Assembly: GCA_945641355.1 (NCBI GenBank)
Contig: CALZEQ010000037.1
Location: forward strand, 1-34,948
DNA length: 34,948 nucleotides
DNA from: an uncultured Mediterranea sp.
Lineage (GTDB): Bacteria > Bacteroidota > Bacteroidia > Bacteroidales > Bacteroidaceae
Direction: 5' to 3'
The stretch's first letter is position 1; the number at the start of each line of letters is the position of its first letter. Below the pieces are notes generated by a model. The model saw nothing but the letters and a program-made list of their open reading frames with translations, was not told the DNA's origin and made no database searches. Of this stretch, positions 1 to 6,731 are shown one piece after another. Position numbers and translations under genes: made by a program.

Positions 1-35
1 CCAAAACAGCTGTAATAATTGTAATAATTGTAATG
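1..35 (-). repeat. Partial copy of the 45-bp boundary repeat, inverted, cut by window edge
   Basis: The first 35 bases are the exact reverse complement of the first 35 bases of the repeat at 1680-1724 and 16959-17003. The copy contains 9-bp tandem units (ATTACAATT) followed by CAGCTGTTTTGG. It continues outside the window, so its full length is unknown. It lies beyond the terminator of the small-gene operon, at a module border. Confidence 0.9.
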
Positions 36-110
36 AAGGGGAGGGATGATGGTGATTTGGCTTTGCATATTTTATTGCAAGGTCATTTACGAGGATGTTG
101 ACACAATGAT

Positions 111-145
111 AAAAGACTCGCCTCTGGCATGAGGGCGAGTCTTTT
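111..145. terminator. Rho-independent terminator, usable in both directions
   Basis: A perfect 12-bp stem (111-122 with 134-145) encloses an 11-base loop. The arms begin with AAAA and end with TTTT, so a U-run follows the stem in either direction. It lies 28 bp downstream of the smalltalk stop codon and probably ends the leftward small-gene operon. Confidence 0.9.
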
Positions 146-172
146 CTGTACAGAGCGCGAGGAGGGACGCAA

Positions 173-271
173 TCATCCTACCGTGAATCCGAGGGCGGAG
201 AGCAGGGCGGTGAGAGTGGTGAGCGCAATGTTGATGATGACGCTCCATTTGTTTTTTGTTTCTGGTTTCAT
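173..271 (-). CDS. Smalltalk-type 32-residue membrane peptide
   Basis: This 32-residue peptide has a short charged N-terminus (MKPETKNKW) and then one hydrophobic segment at about residues 10-29 that reads like a single transmembrane helix. Its length, the basic start with a Trp, and the TxLTALxSALG pattern match the Bacteroidales 'smalltalk protein' family, which normally sits with DUF4248, DNA-binding and amidase genes. The biochemical function of that family is unknown to me. It is the last gene of the leftward operon here, 72 bp after the preceding gene and just before a strong terminator. No amidase gene is visible, since the window ends first. Recognition rests on family memory and context; the coding call is supported by start, stop, hydrophobic pattern and position. 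Confidence 0.75.
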   Translation of the reverse strand: MKPETKNKWSVIINIALTTLTALLSALGFTVG

Positions 272-343
272 ACGCAACAATTTTTGGTTTTAAGTTTTTA
301 GTTTTTAAGTTACAAGCTACGAGTTACGAGTAGGCGGGGGCGG

Positions 344-523
344 CTACTTCGTGTGGGGCAGGTGCACCTCCTTGATGCCCAGCAGTGTGGCGCAGAGCAC
401 CAGCAGCTGGGCCACCAGGATGAGCACCGAGCCGTCAATCTGTCCCTGCGGAGGCATCCATATCCCCAGCAGGGCGAAGCCGATGGCGGCTGTGAAGGCG
501 GCTACAGAGAGGTGTCGTCTCAT
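344..523 (-). CDS. Small membrane protein, 59 residues, unknown function
   Basis: A 59-residue reading frame starts with MRRHLSVAAF and holds two hydrophobic stretches, about residues 6-23 and 32-50, separated by a short polar loop with WMPPQGQID. This suggests a two-helix hairpin in the inner membrane. It lies 31 bp downstream of the Gly/Ser-tailed hypothetical gene and upstream of the smalltalk gene on the same strand, so it is probably co-transcribed. In phage-like contexts small two-helix proteins can be holins, but nothing in the sequence proves this and I name no function. Coding is supported by hydrophobic periodicity, GC-rich third positions and tight placement in the operon. Confidence 0.6.
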   Translation of the reverse strand: MRRHLSVAAFTAAIGFALLGIWMPPQGQIDGSVLILVAQLLVLCATLLGIKEVHLPHTK

Positions 524-554
524 GGCTGCTGATTAGTTACAGAGCAGGCCAGGG

Positions 555-1010
555 TCAGCCCAGCGGGTTGTCGTCCGTGTTGCCGTCGCCTCCGCTGCCA
601 CCCGATGAGCCGCTGCCACCGCCCGATGCGCCGCTGCCGCCACCTGCCACGACACCCTGTGTGCTGGCGGTGATGTCCACCGTCACGACTCCTTCGTCGT
701 CCACGCGGTACATGCCTTTGGCGTACATCATGCCGCGCAGGGTGGAGAATTTCGACTGGCGGTCGTACATCCGTTTCACTTTCAGGTAGTCGGCCGAGGA
801 CGTCTCCTTGCCCTCCTTCAGCCAGCTGCTGATGGTGCCGAAGCTGGTGCGCTGGCGCAGCTGCGGCTCCGTCCAGTTGGTGTTGGGGTTGCACAGCTTC
901 ACGGAGTAGCAGGCTCCCGTCTTCTTGTCCACCTTGGTGTAGATGTTTTCGTGTCGGCAGGCGCGGCCCGAGTGTCGGCCTGTCAGCCAGTTTCCAGATA
1001 CTTTACCCAT
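555..1010 (-). CDS. Hypothetical protein with Gly/Ser-rich C-terminal tail
   Basis: This 151-residue protein has a basic, Cys-containing N-terminal half and an unstructured Gly/Ser-rich tail (about residues 122-145) ending in acidic residues. The central part contains the pattern WTEPQLRQRTSFG, which resembles the NPxxxxTExQLxxRxxF core seen in several small Bacteroidetes phage-like or DNA-associated hypothetical families. In the usual DUF4248/smalltalk cluster this slot is taken by an HU-like DNA-binding protein. I do not recognise the HU fold here and do not claim it. The Gly/Ser run is encoded by GC-rich repeated codons prone to length change. It is the second gene of the leftward operon and begins about 270 bp after DUF4248. 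Confidence 0.7.
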   Translation of the reverse strand: MGKVSGNWLTGRHSGRACRHENIYTKVDKKTGACYSVKLCNPNTNWTEPQLRQRTSFGTISSWLKEGKETSSADYLKVKRMYDRQSKFSTLRGMMYAKGMYRVDDEGVVTVDITASTQGVVAGGGSGASGGGSGSSGGSGGDGNTDDNPLG

Positions 1011-1140
1011 AGTCAGATTCCTCCCCCGTCCCGCAATAGGTCAGTCTGCGCGGGTGTGGGGACAGGGAGGTCAGGGATTAACCCGTGCAGGGGTTGATAC
1101 TAAAAAAGTTGAATGATTCGGGGGGGGCAGCTGTCAGAGG

Positions 1141-1224
1141 CCATTCCCCTTCGCGTGCCGTTCGTCCCTCTTGGTGCGGGCAAGAGAAACGAACAGACTG
1201 CTAAGGTGGAGGGTAGGGGAATGG
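1141..1224. other. Long nested hairpin between DUF4248 and the next gene
   Basis: The 268-bp gap between the two leftward genes holds a nested inverted repeat. The outer arms (1141-1150 and 1215-1224) pair perfectly over 10 bp, the inner arms (1160-1173 and 1181-1194) pair at 12 of 14 positions, and the inner loop is 7 bases. Transcribed from either strand it would fold into an 84-nt two-tier stem. It could be a structured leader, an attenuator or a small RNA. Apart from a C-rich/G-rich stretch and a 5-bp inverted repeat near 1080-1096, I see nothing else in this gap. Confidence 0.55.
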
Positions 1225-1278
1225 GCGAATGAGTGCCCTTACACTGAGTGATACGGTTGCCTCCTTTTTACTGAGGAC

Positions 1279-1506
1279 TTACGCAGCTCCGATGCAGCCT
1301 TTTGGTCTTCCTAAATGCTTGTATATGAGCTGTTTTTGACGACCTGAAATTTTTTTTTGAGTGTTCGAATAACCCGTCCGGTGCAAGGCTTTCATCAGCG
1401 GCTGGCAGCTGCCCATCCATCTGGACAGGCGGTTGATTGCTGCATGGGAAACGAGGTGAGGCGAGTAGGCTCGGGCCAGTTCGCCTTTGGTAGTGGGTGC
1501 ATACAT
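1279..1506 (-). CDS. DUF4248 domain protein
   Basis: This 75-residue protein matches the DUF4248 pattern. It has a short variable start, then YSPHLVSHAAINRLSRWM, then CQPLMKALHRTGY, then a basic stretch leading to LIYKHLGRP. The family is common in Bacteroidales next to smalltalk, HU-like and VirE-type primase genes; its role is unknown and a small winged-helix or other DNA-binding role is only a guess. It is the first gene of the leftward operon, and the upstream gap carries a quasi-palindrome and 9-bp repeats. The start at 1506 is the only ATG fitting the family length. The C-terminus (GCIGAA) has no noted motif. Confidence 0.85.
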   Translation of the reverse strand: MYAPTTKGELARAYSPHLVSHAAINRLSRWMGSCQPLMKALHRTGYSNTQKKISGRQKQLIYKHLGRPKGCIGAA

Positions 1507-1557
1507 AAGTATCTGTTTTTAAATAAATAATTAAAATTAATAAATACTTGCCATATC

Positions 1558-1579
1558 AAGTACACTCATGGGTGCACTT
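1558..1579. promoter_or_regulatory. 22-bp quasi-palindrome upstream of DUF4248, candidate operator
   Basis: The 22-bp site AAGTACACTC...GTGCACTT is symmetric except for four positions that would be G:U pairs in RNA. It lies about 50 bp upstream of the DUF4248 start on an AT-rich stretch, a plausible place for an operator. No -7 box was clearly recognisable next to it. Confidence 0.35.
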
Positions 1580-1679
1580 ATTTGCTTAAATTTTTAGTCG
1601 GGGGGGAGGCACCGACATCAGGTTATACGCCGGGCGTCTCCCTTTCGTGTTTACCGTCTGTTGCCTGTCCCGCCCCCGT

Positions 1680-1724
1680 CATTACAATTATTACAATTAT
1701 TACAGCTGTTTTGGGCACACACAT
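1680..1724 (+). repeat. 45-bp boundary repeat, complete copy
   Basis: It is identical over 45 bases to 16959-17003, and its first 35 bases also occur inverted at 1-35. The left half is made of 9-bp units (ATTACAATT twice, then ATTACAG); the right half reads CTGTTTTGGGCACACACAT. It lies in the gap between the leftward small-gene operon and the rightward unknown pair. The repeat may be a recombination site or a multi-unit protein-binding site. Confidence 0.9.
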
Positions 1725-1755
1725 TTGGCTCCTCCGAAAAGTCGAACATGAAATT

Positions 1756-1783
1756 CTATTATATATATAAATATATATAATAG
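1756..1783. promoter_or_regulatory. 28-bp AT-only palindrome
   Basis: This is a near-perfect inverted repeat, CTATTATATATAT paired with ATATATATAATAG, with 13 of 14 positions matching across the centre. It sits midway between the direct repeat at 1680 and its inverted partial copy at 1819. Together the three form a symmetric array that could be a strongly bendable or easily melted site. No gene is seen in 1507-2009. Confidence 0.6.
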
Positions 1784-1818
1784 ACCTTATCTTCATGAGA
1801 TGGTGGCGTCCATTTTTA

Positions 1819-1844
1819 CTGTAATAATTGTAATAATTGTAATG
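1819..1844 (-). repeat. Inverted partial copy of the boundary repeat (26 bp)
   Basis: These 26 bases are the reverse complement of the iterated left half of the repeat at 1680-1724 (CATTACAATT...ATTACAG). The right half of the repeat is missing. With the copy at 1680 it forms an inverted pair around the AT palindrome. Confidence 0.85.
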
Positions 1845-1971
1845 GCTGTAATGGGGGAGAGGAACGATTTATCATGACGACGGAGGGGGATGATGAAAGC
1901 ACGTGTAGGGGCGTAGTGCAGGGACGGAAAATTTTTTCGTGCAAGCATGGAGGTTCTTCTCCCAAATGCAC

Positions 1972-1979
1972 TATCTTTG
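1972..1979 (+). promoter_or_regulatory. Bacteroidetes -7 box (TATCTTTG) for the 2010 gene
   Basis: TATCTTTG matches the Bacteroidetes housekeeping -7 consensus TAnnTTTG. It would place the transcript start near 1986, about 24 bases before the ATG at 2010. A good -33 TTTG is not visible at the expected distance. Confidence 0.6.
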
Positions 1980-2009
1980 CGATATCAATGTTGAAAATCG
2001 GAACTGTTC

Positions 2010-2957
2010 ATGTCAAAATTCGCAATATATAACTACAACTTCCTGCGCATCATCGAGCCCCATCCGCAGATGCAGCTTGACTTCCCCGGCTGGGCGGACG
2101 TAGATGTGGAGGAGTCGTTCGGCCACCGGCAGCAGTTGCTGGACGAGCTGCTGCTGGCCGACTACGCCGAGCCCTATCCCTTTGAGAATGCCCGCAAGAA
2201 GCGCTACTGGCACCGTCAGATTGTGAAGCCGCAGGACGGCGTGTACGTGATGCGCGTGGCCAACGTGACCCGCGTCACCATCACCGACGAGAACCTGCAC
2301 GACAGCAACTACACCGACTACCGCAACTGCCTGGTCATCATCGACAACCGCCCGGGCATACAGCGCATCGCCATCGAGCAGCGGAGCAAGGCCTTCCGCG
2401 AGACGAAGACGGTGGCCCACATTCTGGAGGCATCGCTGAGCAAGCTGCTGGCCCCCAGGCGGCTGAAGGTGATGCTGACGGCCGTGTACGACTCCCGCAT
2501 CTTCTGGAACACCGTGCAGCAGTATCCGCAGGGCTTCAGCAAGGTGCGCTTCCACCTGCCGCCCCTCAACCTGGAGCGGCTGGCCAGGGTGATGGACAGG
2601 TATCTGACGGAGGCCCGCGAAGACTGGGACAGCGACCTGGACTTCTCCTTCGGGGCAGGCGAAGGAGGCGTGCTGAAGATAGACCCCGACAACCCGCGGC
2701 AGCGGGCACTGATAGAAGGCGCATCTGCAGCAGGGGGCTGGATTGTGATGAAGCCGAAGGGGGAGAACCGTCCCGTGTGCTGCGGAAAGAACGAGTTTGT
2801 GGTGTACGAGATAGACCGCCGGCTGCTGGAGCGGCTGACGGCTGCCGATCCCGCACTGCCTGGCCTGGAGGCATCGCCCATGGACGATGTGAAGCGCATC
2901 ATGAAGGAGATACCCGACGTGCCGATGTCGGCAGAAAAGGGGGACGGAAGACGATGA
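2010..2957 (+). CDS. Conserved-looking hypothetical protein A of an unknown two-gene module
   Basis: This 315-residue soluble protein has no signal peptide or membrane segment, and I do not recognise its family. The N-terminal third is acidic and aromatic (PGWADVDVEESFG). The middle contains a strand-rich region with VYVMRVANVTRVTITDE followed by NCLVIIDNRPGIQRIAIEQ, which looks like two beta hairpins. A helical region with KVRFHLPPLNLERLARVMD follows, then a C-terminal part with GGWIVMKPKGENRP. The start ATG lies about 24 bases after a likely transcription start, and the stop overlaps the next start in ATGA, so the two proteins are probably made in fixed ratio. The sequence is clearly GC-richer than the restriction locus to its right. 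It occupies an accessory slot beside defence genes, so a defence role is possible but unproven. Confidence 0.8.
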   Translation: MSKFAIYNYNFLRIIEPHPQMQLDFPGWADVDVEESFGHRQQLLDELLLADYAEPYPFENARKKRYWHRQIVKPQDGVYVMRVANVTRVTITDENLHDSNYTDYRNCLVIIDNRPGIQRIAIEQRSKAFRETKTVAHILEASLSKLLAPRRLKVMLTAVYDSRIFWNTVQQYPQGFSKVRFHLPPLNLERLARVMDRYLTEAREDWDSDLDFSFGAGEGGVLKIDPDNPRQRALIEGASAAGGWIVMKPKGENRPVCCGKNEFVVYEIDRRLLERLTAADPALPGLEASPMDDVKRIMKEIPDVPMSAEKGDGRR

Positions 2958-3949
2958 CGATGTTCCGGCGGTTCACAGACAAGAAACTGGACAGCCTGCG
3001 CGCACGCTACCGCGGTGACGACCTGTTCCGCATCTGGGTGCCCGTGCTCTGCCTGCAGGAGCAGCAGCACGCCGAGCTGAATGCAGTGGAGGTGTGGAGC
3101 GAGGCCGAGGAGATATGCCGGCAGCTGGCCGACATCAGCGAGCATCGCGACACCGAGGCCGAGTTTCTGCTGACCCGGCTCACCGACAGGCACACGGCGT
3201 GGCAGCAGGCCGAGGGCTCAGGGGTCACCCTGCGGGGCAAGGAGCCGGGCTTGCGCACGGCTCTGCTCATCCTGACGGTGCTCTTCACCCAACTGGCCGA
3301 TGCCTCCCCCGACACGGCTCCCGATGCAGCCGACCGCAACCCTCACCGCGCCCTGTGCCGTGTGCTGGCCCGCATACTGACGAACCCCTGCTACAGGGAG
3401 TTTGCCGCCCGCCTGCTGGGCACCCTCCGCCGCCGGAAGCAGGACAACGAGGGCCGACCCATCGTGCTGCCTGTGGCCGACTACCTGGACTGCCGTAATC
3501 CGATTGAACAGATGGACCTGGAAGCCCGCCGCCAGGTGGAGCAGATGGTCGAGGAGATAAGCCGACAGACCATCGGCATCCGCAGCAGCCTCCGCATCAG
3601 CTGGGAGGCGTATGTCAACATCTGGCGACAGCTCTGTGCCGACCACGAGCTGTTGGAGCTGCTGGCCCGCAGGCAGCCCCGCAGTGTCCAAAACACCTGG
3701 GGAAAGAACTGGACGCTGGTGGCCAACGTGATAGGCATCATGAAGGAGACACCCTGTGCCAACGGCGGCACGATGATAGCGGGCAGCAACCAGCAGCTCA
3801 GCGCGAAGCTGGGCATCAATGTGCGCTCCTACCTGACCTGCCATGCCGACTACAGCTCATCCAACACACCCCTGACCCGCCAGCAGCACGAGCGCATCAA
3901 GGCAGTGATAGCGGCCAGTTACAAACTACAAGCTACGAGGGACAAGTGA
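2954..3949 (+). CDS. Hypothetical protein B, coupled to protein A
   Basis: I chose the ATG at 2954, which overlaps the upstream stop as ATGA, and not the longer frame starting at 2777, because the overlap is typical of coupled genes and the extra residues would overlap protein A by 180 bases. The 331-residue product is mostly helical, rich in Leu, Arg and Glu, with no obvious signal, membrane segment or catalytic motif. It contains ARILTNPCYREFAARLLG and, near the end, a polar region with WTLVANVIGIMKETPC and GSNQQLSAKLG that resembles a small helix-turn-helix or lid. Its last ten residues (SYKLQATRDK) are encoded by a short intergenic repeat also found at 311-323, so the C-terminus may have been extended by an insertion. 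Function is unknown; a partner role to protein A is inferred from the coupling. Confidence 0.75.
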   Translation: MTMFRRFTDKKLDSLRARYRGDDLFRIWVPVLCLQEQQHAELNAVEVWSEAEEICRQLADISEHRDTEAEFLLTRLTDRHTAWQQAEGSGVTLRGKEPGLRTALLILTVLFTQLADASPDTAPDAADRNPHRALCRVLARILTNPCYREFAARLLGTLRRRKQDNEGRPIVLPVADYLDCRNPIEQMDLEARRQVEQMVEEISRQTIGIRSSLRISWEAYVNIWRQLCADHELLELLARRQPRSVQNTWGKNWTLVANVIGIMKETPCANGGTMIAGSNQQLSAKLGINVRSYLTCHADYSSSNTPLTRQQHERIKAVIAASYKLQATRDK

Positions 3950-3969
3950 CGAGGGATTTTTTGGAAAGA

Positions 3970-4776
3970 CTACCATGTAATAATTTTGTCCACGATTTCC
4001 TGTTGTTCCGTACTGCTACGTCTCAGATAGATACGTGTCGTTTCAATACTCTCGTGCCCCATCAAATCGGCAAGGAGAGAAATGTCATTGAACTTCTCCA
4101 AGAAATTCTTTGCGAAGCGATGACGGAAGGAATGTGGATATACCACTTTCTCGTTAAGTCCATACTTCGCGGTGTAGTTTTTCAACTGCTGTGCGATGCC
4201 CCTGGTAGTGATACGCTGTCCGAATCGGTTCAAGAACAGATACCCCGTAGTGCGCTTCAATTCTGTAAGCCATTCTGACGTTTCTTCCCGTAGCGTCTTC
4301 GGGATATAGATACGGCGTATCTTGCCTCCTTTGGTATAGATGTCATAATACCCTACCTGCACATGTTCGACTTTTATCTGCACAAGCTCACTGATTCGTG
4401 CGCCAGTGGCTGCCAAGAAACGAACCACGAAGTACCACTCCTTGTTCTCTTCCTGCTTCAGTTTCTTTTTCAGGAAGAGGTAATCGGCATTGCTGATGAC
4501 ATTCTCCAAATAGGTGCGTTGCTGCACCTTTACTGATTTCAGGCGGAGCTTGGACTTCCCCACAAAATCGAGGTACTTGTTGATGGCCTGAATACGTAGG
4601 TTCACCGTCTTGGGCTTGTAAGTTTCAATCAAGAAGGTCTTATAGACCAACAGGTTCTTTTTGTTCAACTCCTTGAACCTTGAGTTGAACTCCTTTACAG
4701 CATACAGGTATGCCGTAATGGTGTTCTGCGCCATATTTGCCTGACGCAAGACGTTTTCAAATGTGTTTTCTGTCAT
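3970..4776 (-). CDS. Tyrosine recombinase of the hsdS inversion system
   Basis: This 268-residue phage-integrase-family recombinase has the full catalytic set: R127 in GARISEL, K149 in the beta hairpin TKGGKIRR, H215 and R218 in PHSFRHRF, H241 in MGHESIE, and the nucleophile Y250 in TTRIYLRR. The N-terminal 100 residues look like a SAM-like core-binding domain. It is short compared with conjugative-element integrases and close to the size of dedicated DNA invertases in Bacteroidales. It lies directly beside inverted copies of hsdS. Phase-variable type I loci with a linked tyrosine recombinase are known in Bacteroides and other genera, so the inferred job is to invert or shuffle hsdS segments. 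It is divergent from the silent hsdS with 59 bp between them. Confidence 0.93.
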   Translation of the reverse strand: MTENTFENVLRQANMAQNTITAYLYAVKEFNSRFKELNKKNLLVYKTFLIETYKPKTVNLRIQAINKYLDFVGKSKLRLKSVKVQQRTYLENVISNADYLFLKKKLKQEENKEWYFVVRFLAATGARISELVQIKVEHVQVGYYDIYTKGGKIRRIYIPKTLREETSEWLTELKRTTGYLFLNRFGQRITTRGIAQQLKNYTAKYGLNEKVVYPHSFRHRFAKNFLEKFNDISLLADLMGHESIETTRIYLRRSSTEQQEIVDKIITW

Positions 4777-4840
4777 ATTTATATTGTATTATTGGGGCGA
4801 CATTGCCCTCTATACAATATATTTGACCAAATTCTATGAG

Positions 4841-4912
4841 TTCCTATTATGAGAAGTTCCTTGCCACAGGGGAGGTGAAGTGTATTGATGAAGAGATTCC
4901 GTTTGAGATACC
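4841..4912 (+). repeat. Inversion repeat A, copy 1 (silent hsdS)
   Basis: These 72 bp match the reverse complement of 8022-8093 with six mismatches. The first 24 bases, which include the CCTATTATGAGAAG core, are identical. The repeat codes for the junction before the first recognition domain, so recombination here replaces everything downstream of the N-terminal conserved region. Confidence 0.9.
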
Positions 4913-5579
4913 TAAAAGTTGGGAGTGGAGTAGATTAGGCGATATTTGTAGTTACCTACATAGAGGTAAGTCTCCTAAATATGGAGAGCATAAATTTTTA
5001 CCCATAATTGCACAAAAATGCAACCAATGGGATAAAATATATACTGATAGGTGTTTATTCTCTTCCAAAGATTATATTGAGAAATATAAAGAAGAACAAT
5101 TTGTCCAAAAAGGAGACATCATTATAAATTCAACAGGTGGTGGGACTGTTGGTAGAACAGGCTATATAGATAGTTATGTCTTTGCTAATTTTGATAGATT
5201 TGTGGTTGATTCACACGTCACTCTTGTTCGTTCAATATATCCTATTGCCTCAAAATACGTATATTATTTTTTAATCTCACCATTAATACAAATAGGGTTA
5301 GAGGATAGATGCTCTGGCAGTACAAACCAAATAGAATTGGGAACAACGACAATTACAAGCTACTTAATACCAATACCACCCATAAAAGAACAGTATCGAA
5401 TAATTGATCAGTTCCAAAAAGTTTTGCCATTACTTGAAAGATATTCTACAAATCAAATTGCGCAAGATAAACTGAATGCGGAAATAAATATTCAGCTTAA
5501 AAAATCTATTCTTCAGGAAGCAATCCAAGGCAAACTTGTACCACAACTTGCTGAAGAAGGCACTGCGCAAGATTTGGTT

Positions 5580-5682
5580 GAACAGATAAAGCTGGAGAAA
5601 CAGAATCTCATCAAGGAGGGCAAACTAAAGAAGTCTGCTCTCACCGATTCTGTCATCTTCAAAGGTGACGATAACAAGTATT
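5580..5682 (+). repeat. Inversion repeat B, copy 1 (central conserved region)
   Basis: These 103 bp are a perfect inverted copy of 7279-7381. They code for the central conserved helix between the two recognition domains (EQIKLEKQNLIKEG to DDNKY). Recombination here would exchange only the second recognition domain. The perfect identity over more than 100 bp argues for recent or ongoing exchange. Confidence 0.95.
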
Positions 5683-6227
5683 ATGAGCAGATAGACAAAC
5701 AGTGTAAAGATATAACAGACCAAATACCATTTGATTTGCCAGATTCCTGGGCTTGGACACGTTTATCAACAATAGTTAGGATGACAATAGGTAAAACTCC
5801 TCCACGAGGAGAGCAATCCTATTGGAGTAATGGAATCTATCCTTGGGTTTCTATTTCTGATATGTCCGAAGGAGGTATTATAAGCGAAACCAAAGAAAAG
5901 GTCTCTGAGTATGCTGCCAACAACGTATTTTCGGCAATAAGTTCTAAGGGTTCTCTTCTAATGAGTTTTAAATTGACAGTGGGACGTACCTCTATATTAG
6001 GTATAGATGCTTTTCACAATGAAGCTATAATAACTATATACCCTTATTTGTGCAATGATAATATTATGAAAATGTTCTTGTTCAAATTGTTACCAATATT
6101 ATCAACAAATGGAGATTCCAAAGATGCAATAAAGGGAAAAACTTTGAATAGTAAAAGTTTGGCTAATTTACTGATAGCTCTTCCACCCATTGCAGAGCAG
6201 CAACGCATAGTTGCCCAAATAGAAAGA

Positions 6228-6731
6228 CTATTTGAGCAACTGAAATAATGCGTTAATTCGTTGTGCTATTCGCTCTTGTTCCTGATACGGAGGTATGCCT
6301 ATCGGGAGATTGTAGAATAATTCCTTATTGAGGTGTGGTATTGCTGCACCTCTTTTTGAATTTCGTAGTTCTTCCTTGTAGAAAAGGATAAAAGCCAACA
6401 GATATGGTTTGTACATTGCCTTACTTAGCCATAACTGCTTGAAAGTACTACCCATATATCCGTCTTCTGGTACTGTAAATACTTCACCTGAATTTTCACC
6501 ATCCACAAGGATAATGCTGTCGTTTTTACACACGAATCTCCCTTTATCAAGGTATGTTGGTAACGATTTACCACGAAGGTATTTTGCGTCAAGACAAACT
6601 CCTTTCCCTGTCGTCTTCAACCCATCGATGAGTTGGCAAACATCCTTTAATCGTACTACGCACCAGCTTTCTGGATAATCATAAGATAGCTCTATATCAA
6701 CGACTTCTTCGTTTATCCTCTCATAATACTT
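6228..6731 (-). pseudogene. hsdS: Silent hsdS half-cassette (second recognition domain only)
   Basis: Read leftward from 6731, the frame starts without a start codon as KYYERINEEVVDIEL, continues as YPESWCVVRLKDVCQL and runs open to a stop at 6228, for 167 residues. It holds one recognition domain and the closing helix (IPPYQEQERIAQRINALFQLLK), which is the normal end of an S subunit. It begins exactly in the AAGTATTATGAG motif found at other hsdS junctions and overlaps the tail of the expressed hsdS in a different frame. It is a promoterless spare for the second recognition domain. The internal ATG at 6620 is unlikely to be a true start because it falls inside the domain. Its 3' end overlaps the end of the silent cassette on the other strand. 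Confidence 0.85.

Larger units (their letters stand above)
4836..6248 (+). pseudogene. hsdS: Silent type I specificity (hsdS) cassette in reverse orientation
   Basis: This open frame of 470 residues contains two target-recognition domains. The first is entered after SYYEKFLATGEVKCIDEE; then comes the central conserved helix region (SILQEAIQGKLVPQ to GDDNKYYEQ), then a second recognition domain ending at IVAQIERLFEQLK. It lacks the roughly 70-residue N-terminal conserved region that begins the expressed hsdS, and it starts exactly in the sequence shared with that gene. It has no visible promoter or hsdM upstream. It is therefore best read as a storage cassette that can be exchanged with the expressed gene by inversion, not a decayed gene. 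If translated from the ATG at 4836 it could still give a truncated S protein. It is transcribed opposite to hsdM. Confidence 0.88.

Noticed and set aside
1680..1844. CRISPR-like array
   Set aside because: Units are 9 bp without unique spacers, and no cas genes are present.
2318..3193. Long minus-strand frame (291 codons) opposite the two unknown genes
   Set aside because: It spans the ATGA-coupled junction of the plus-strand pair and shows Arg/Ser-rich shadow composition; the plus-strand genes have a promoter and coupling.
6228..6620. Separate 130-residue gene starting at 6620
   Set aside because: The ATG is inside a recognition domain; the frame continues upstream to the AAGTATTATGAG junction, so it is a promoterless hsdS half-cassette.
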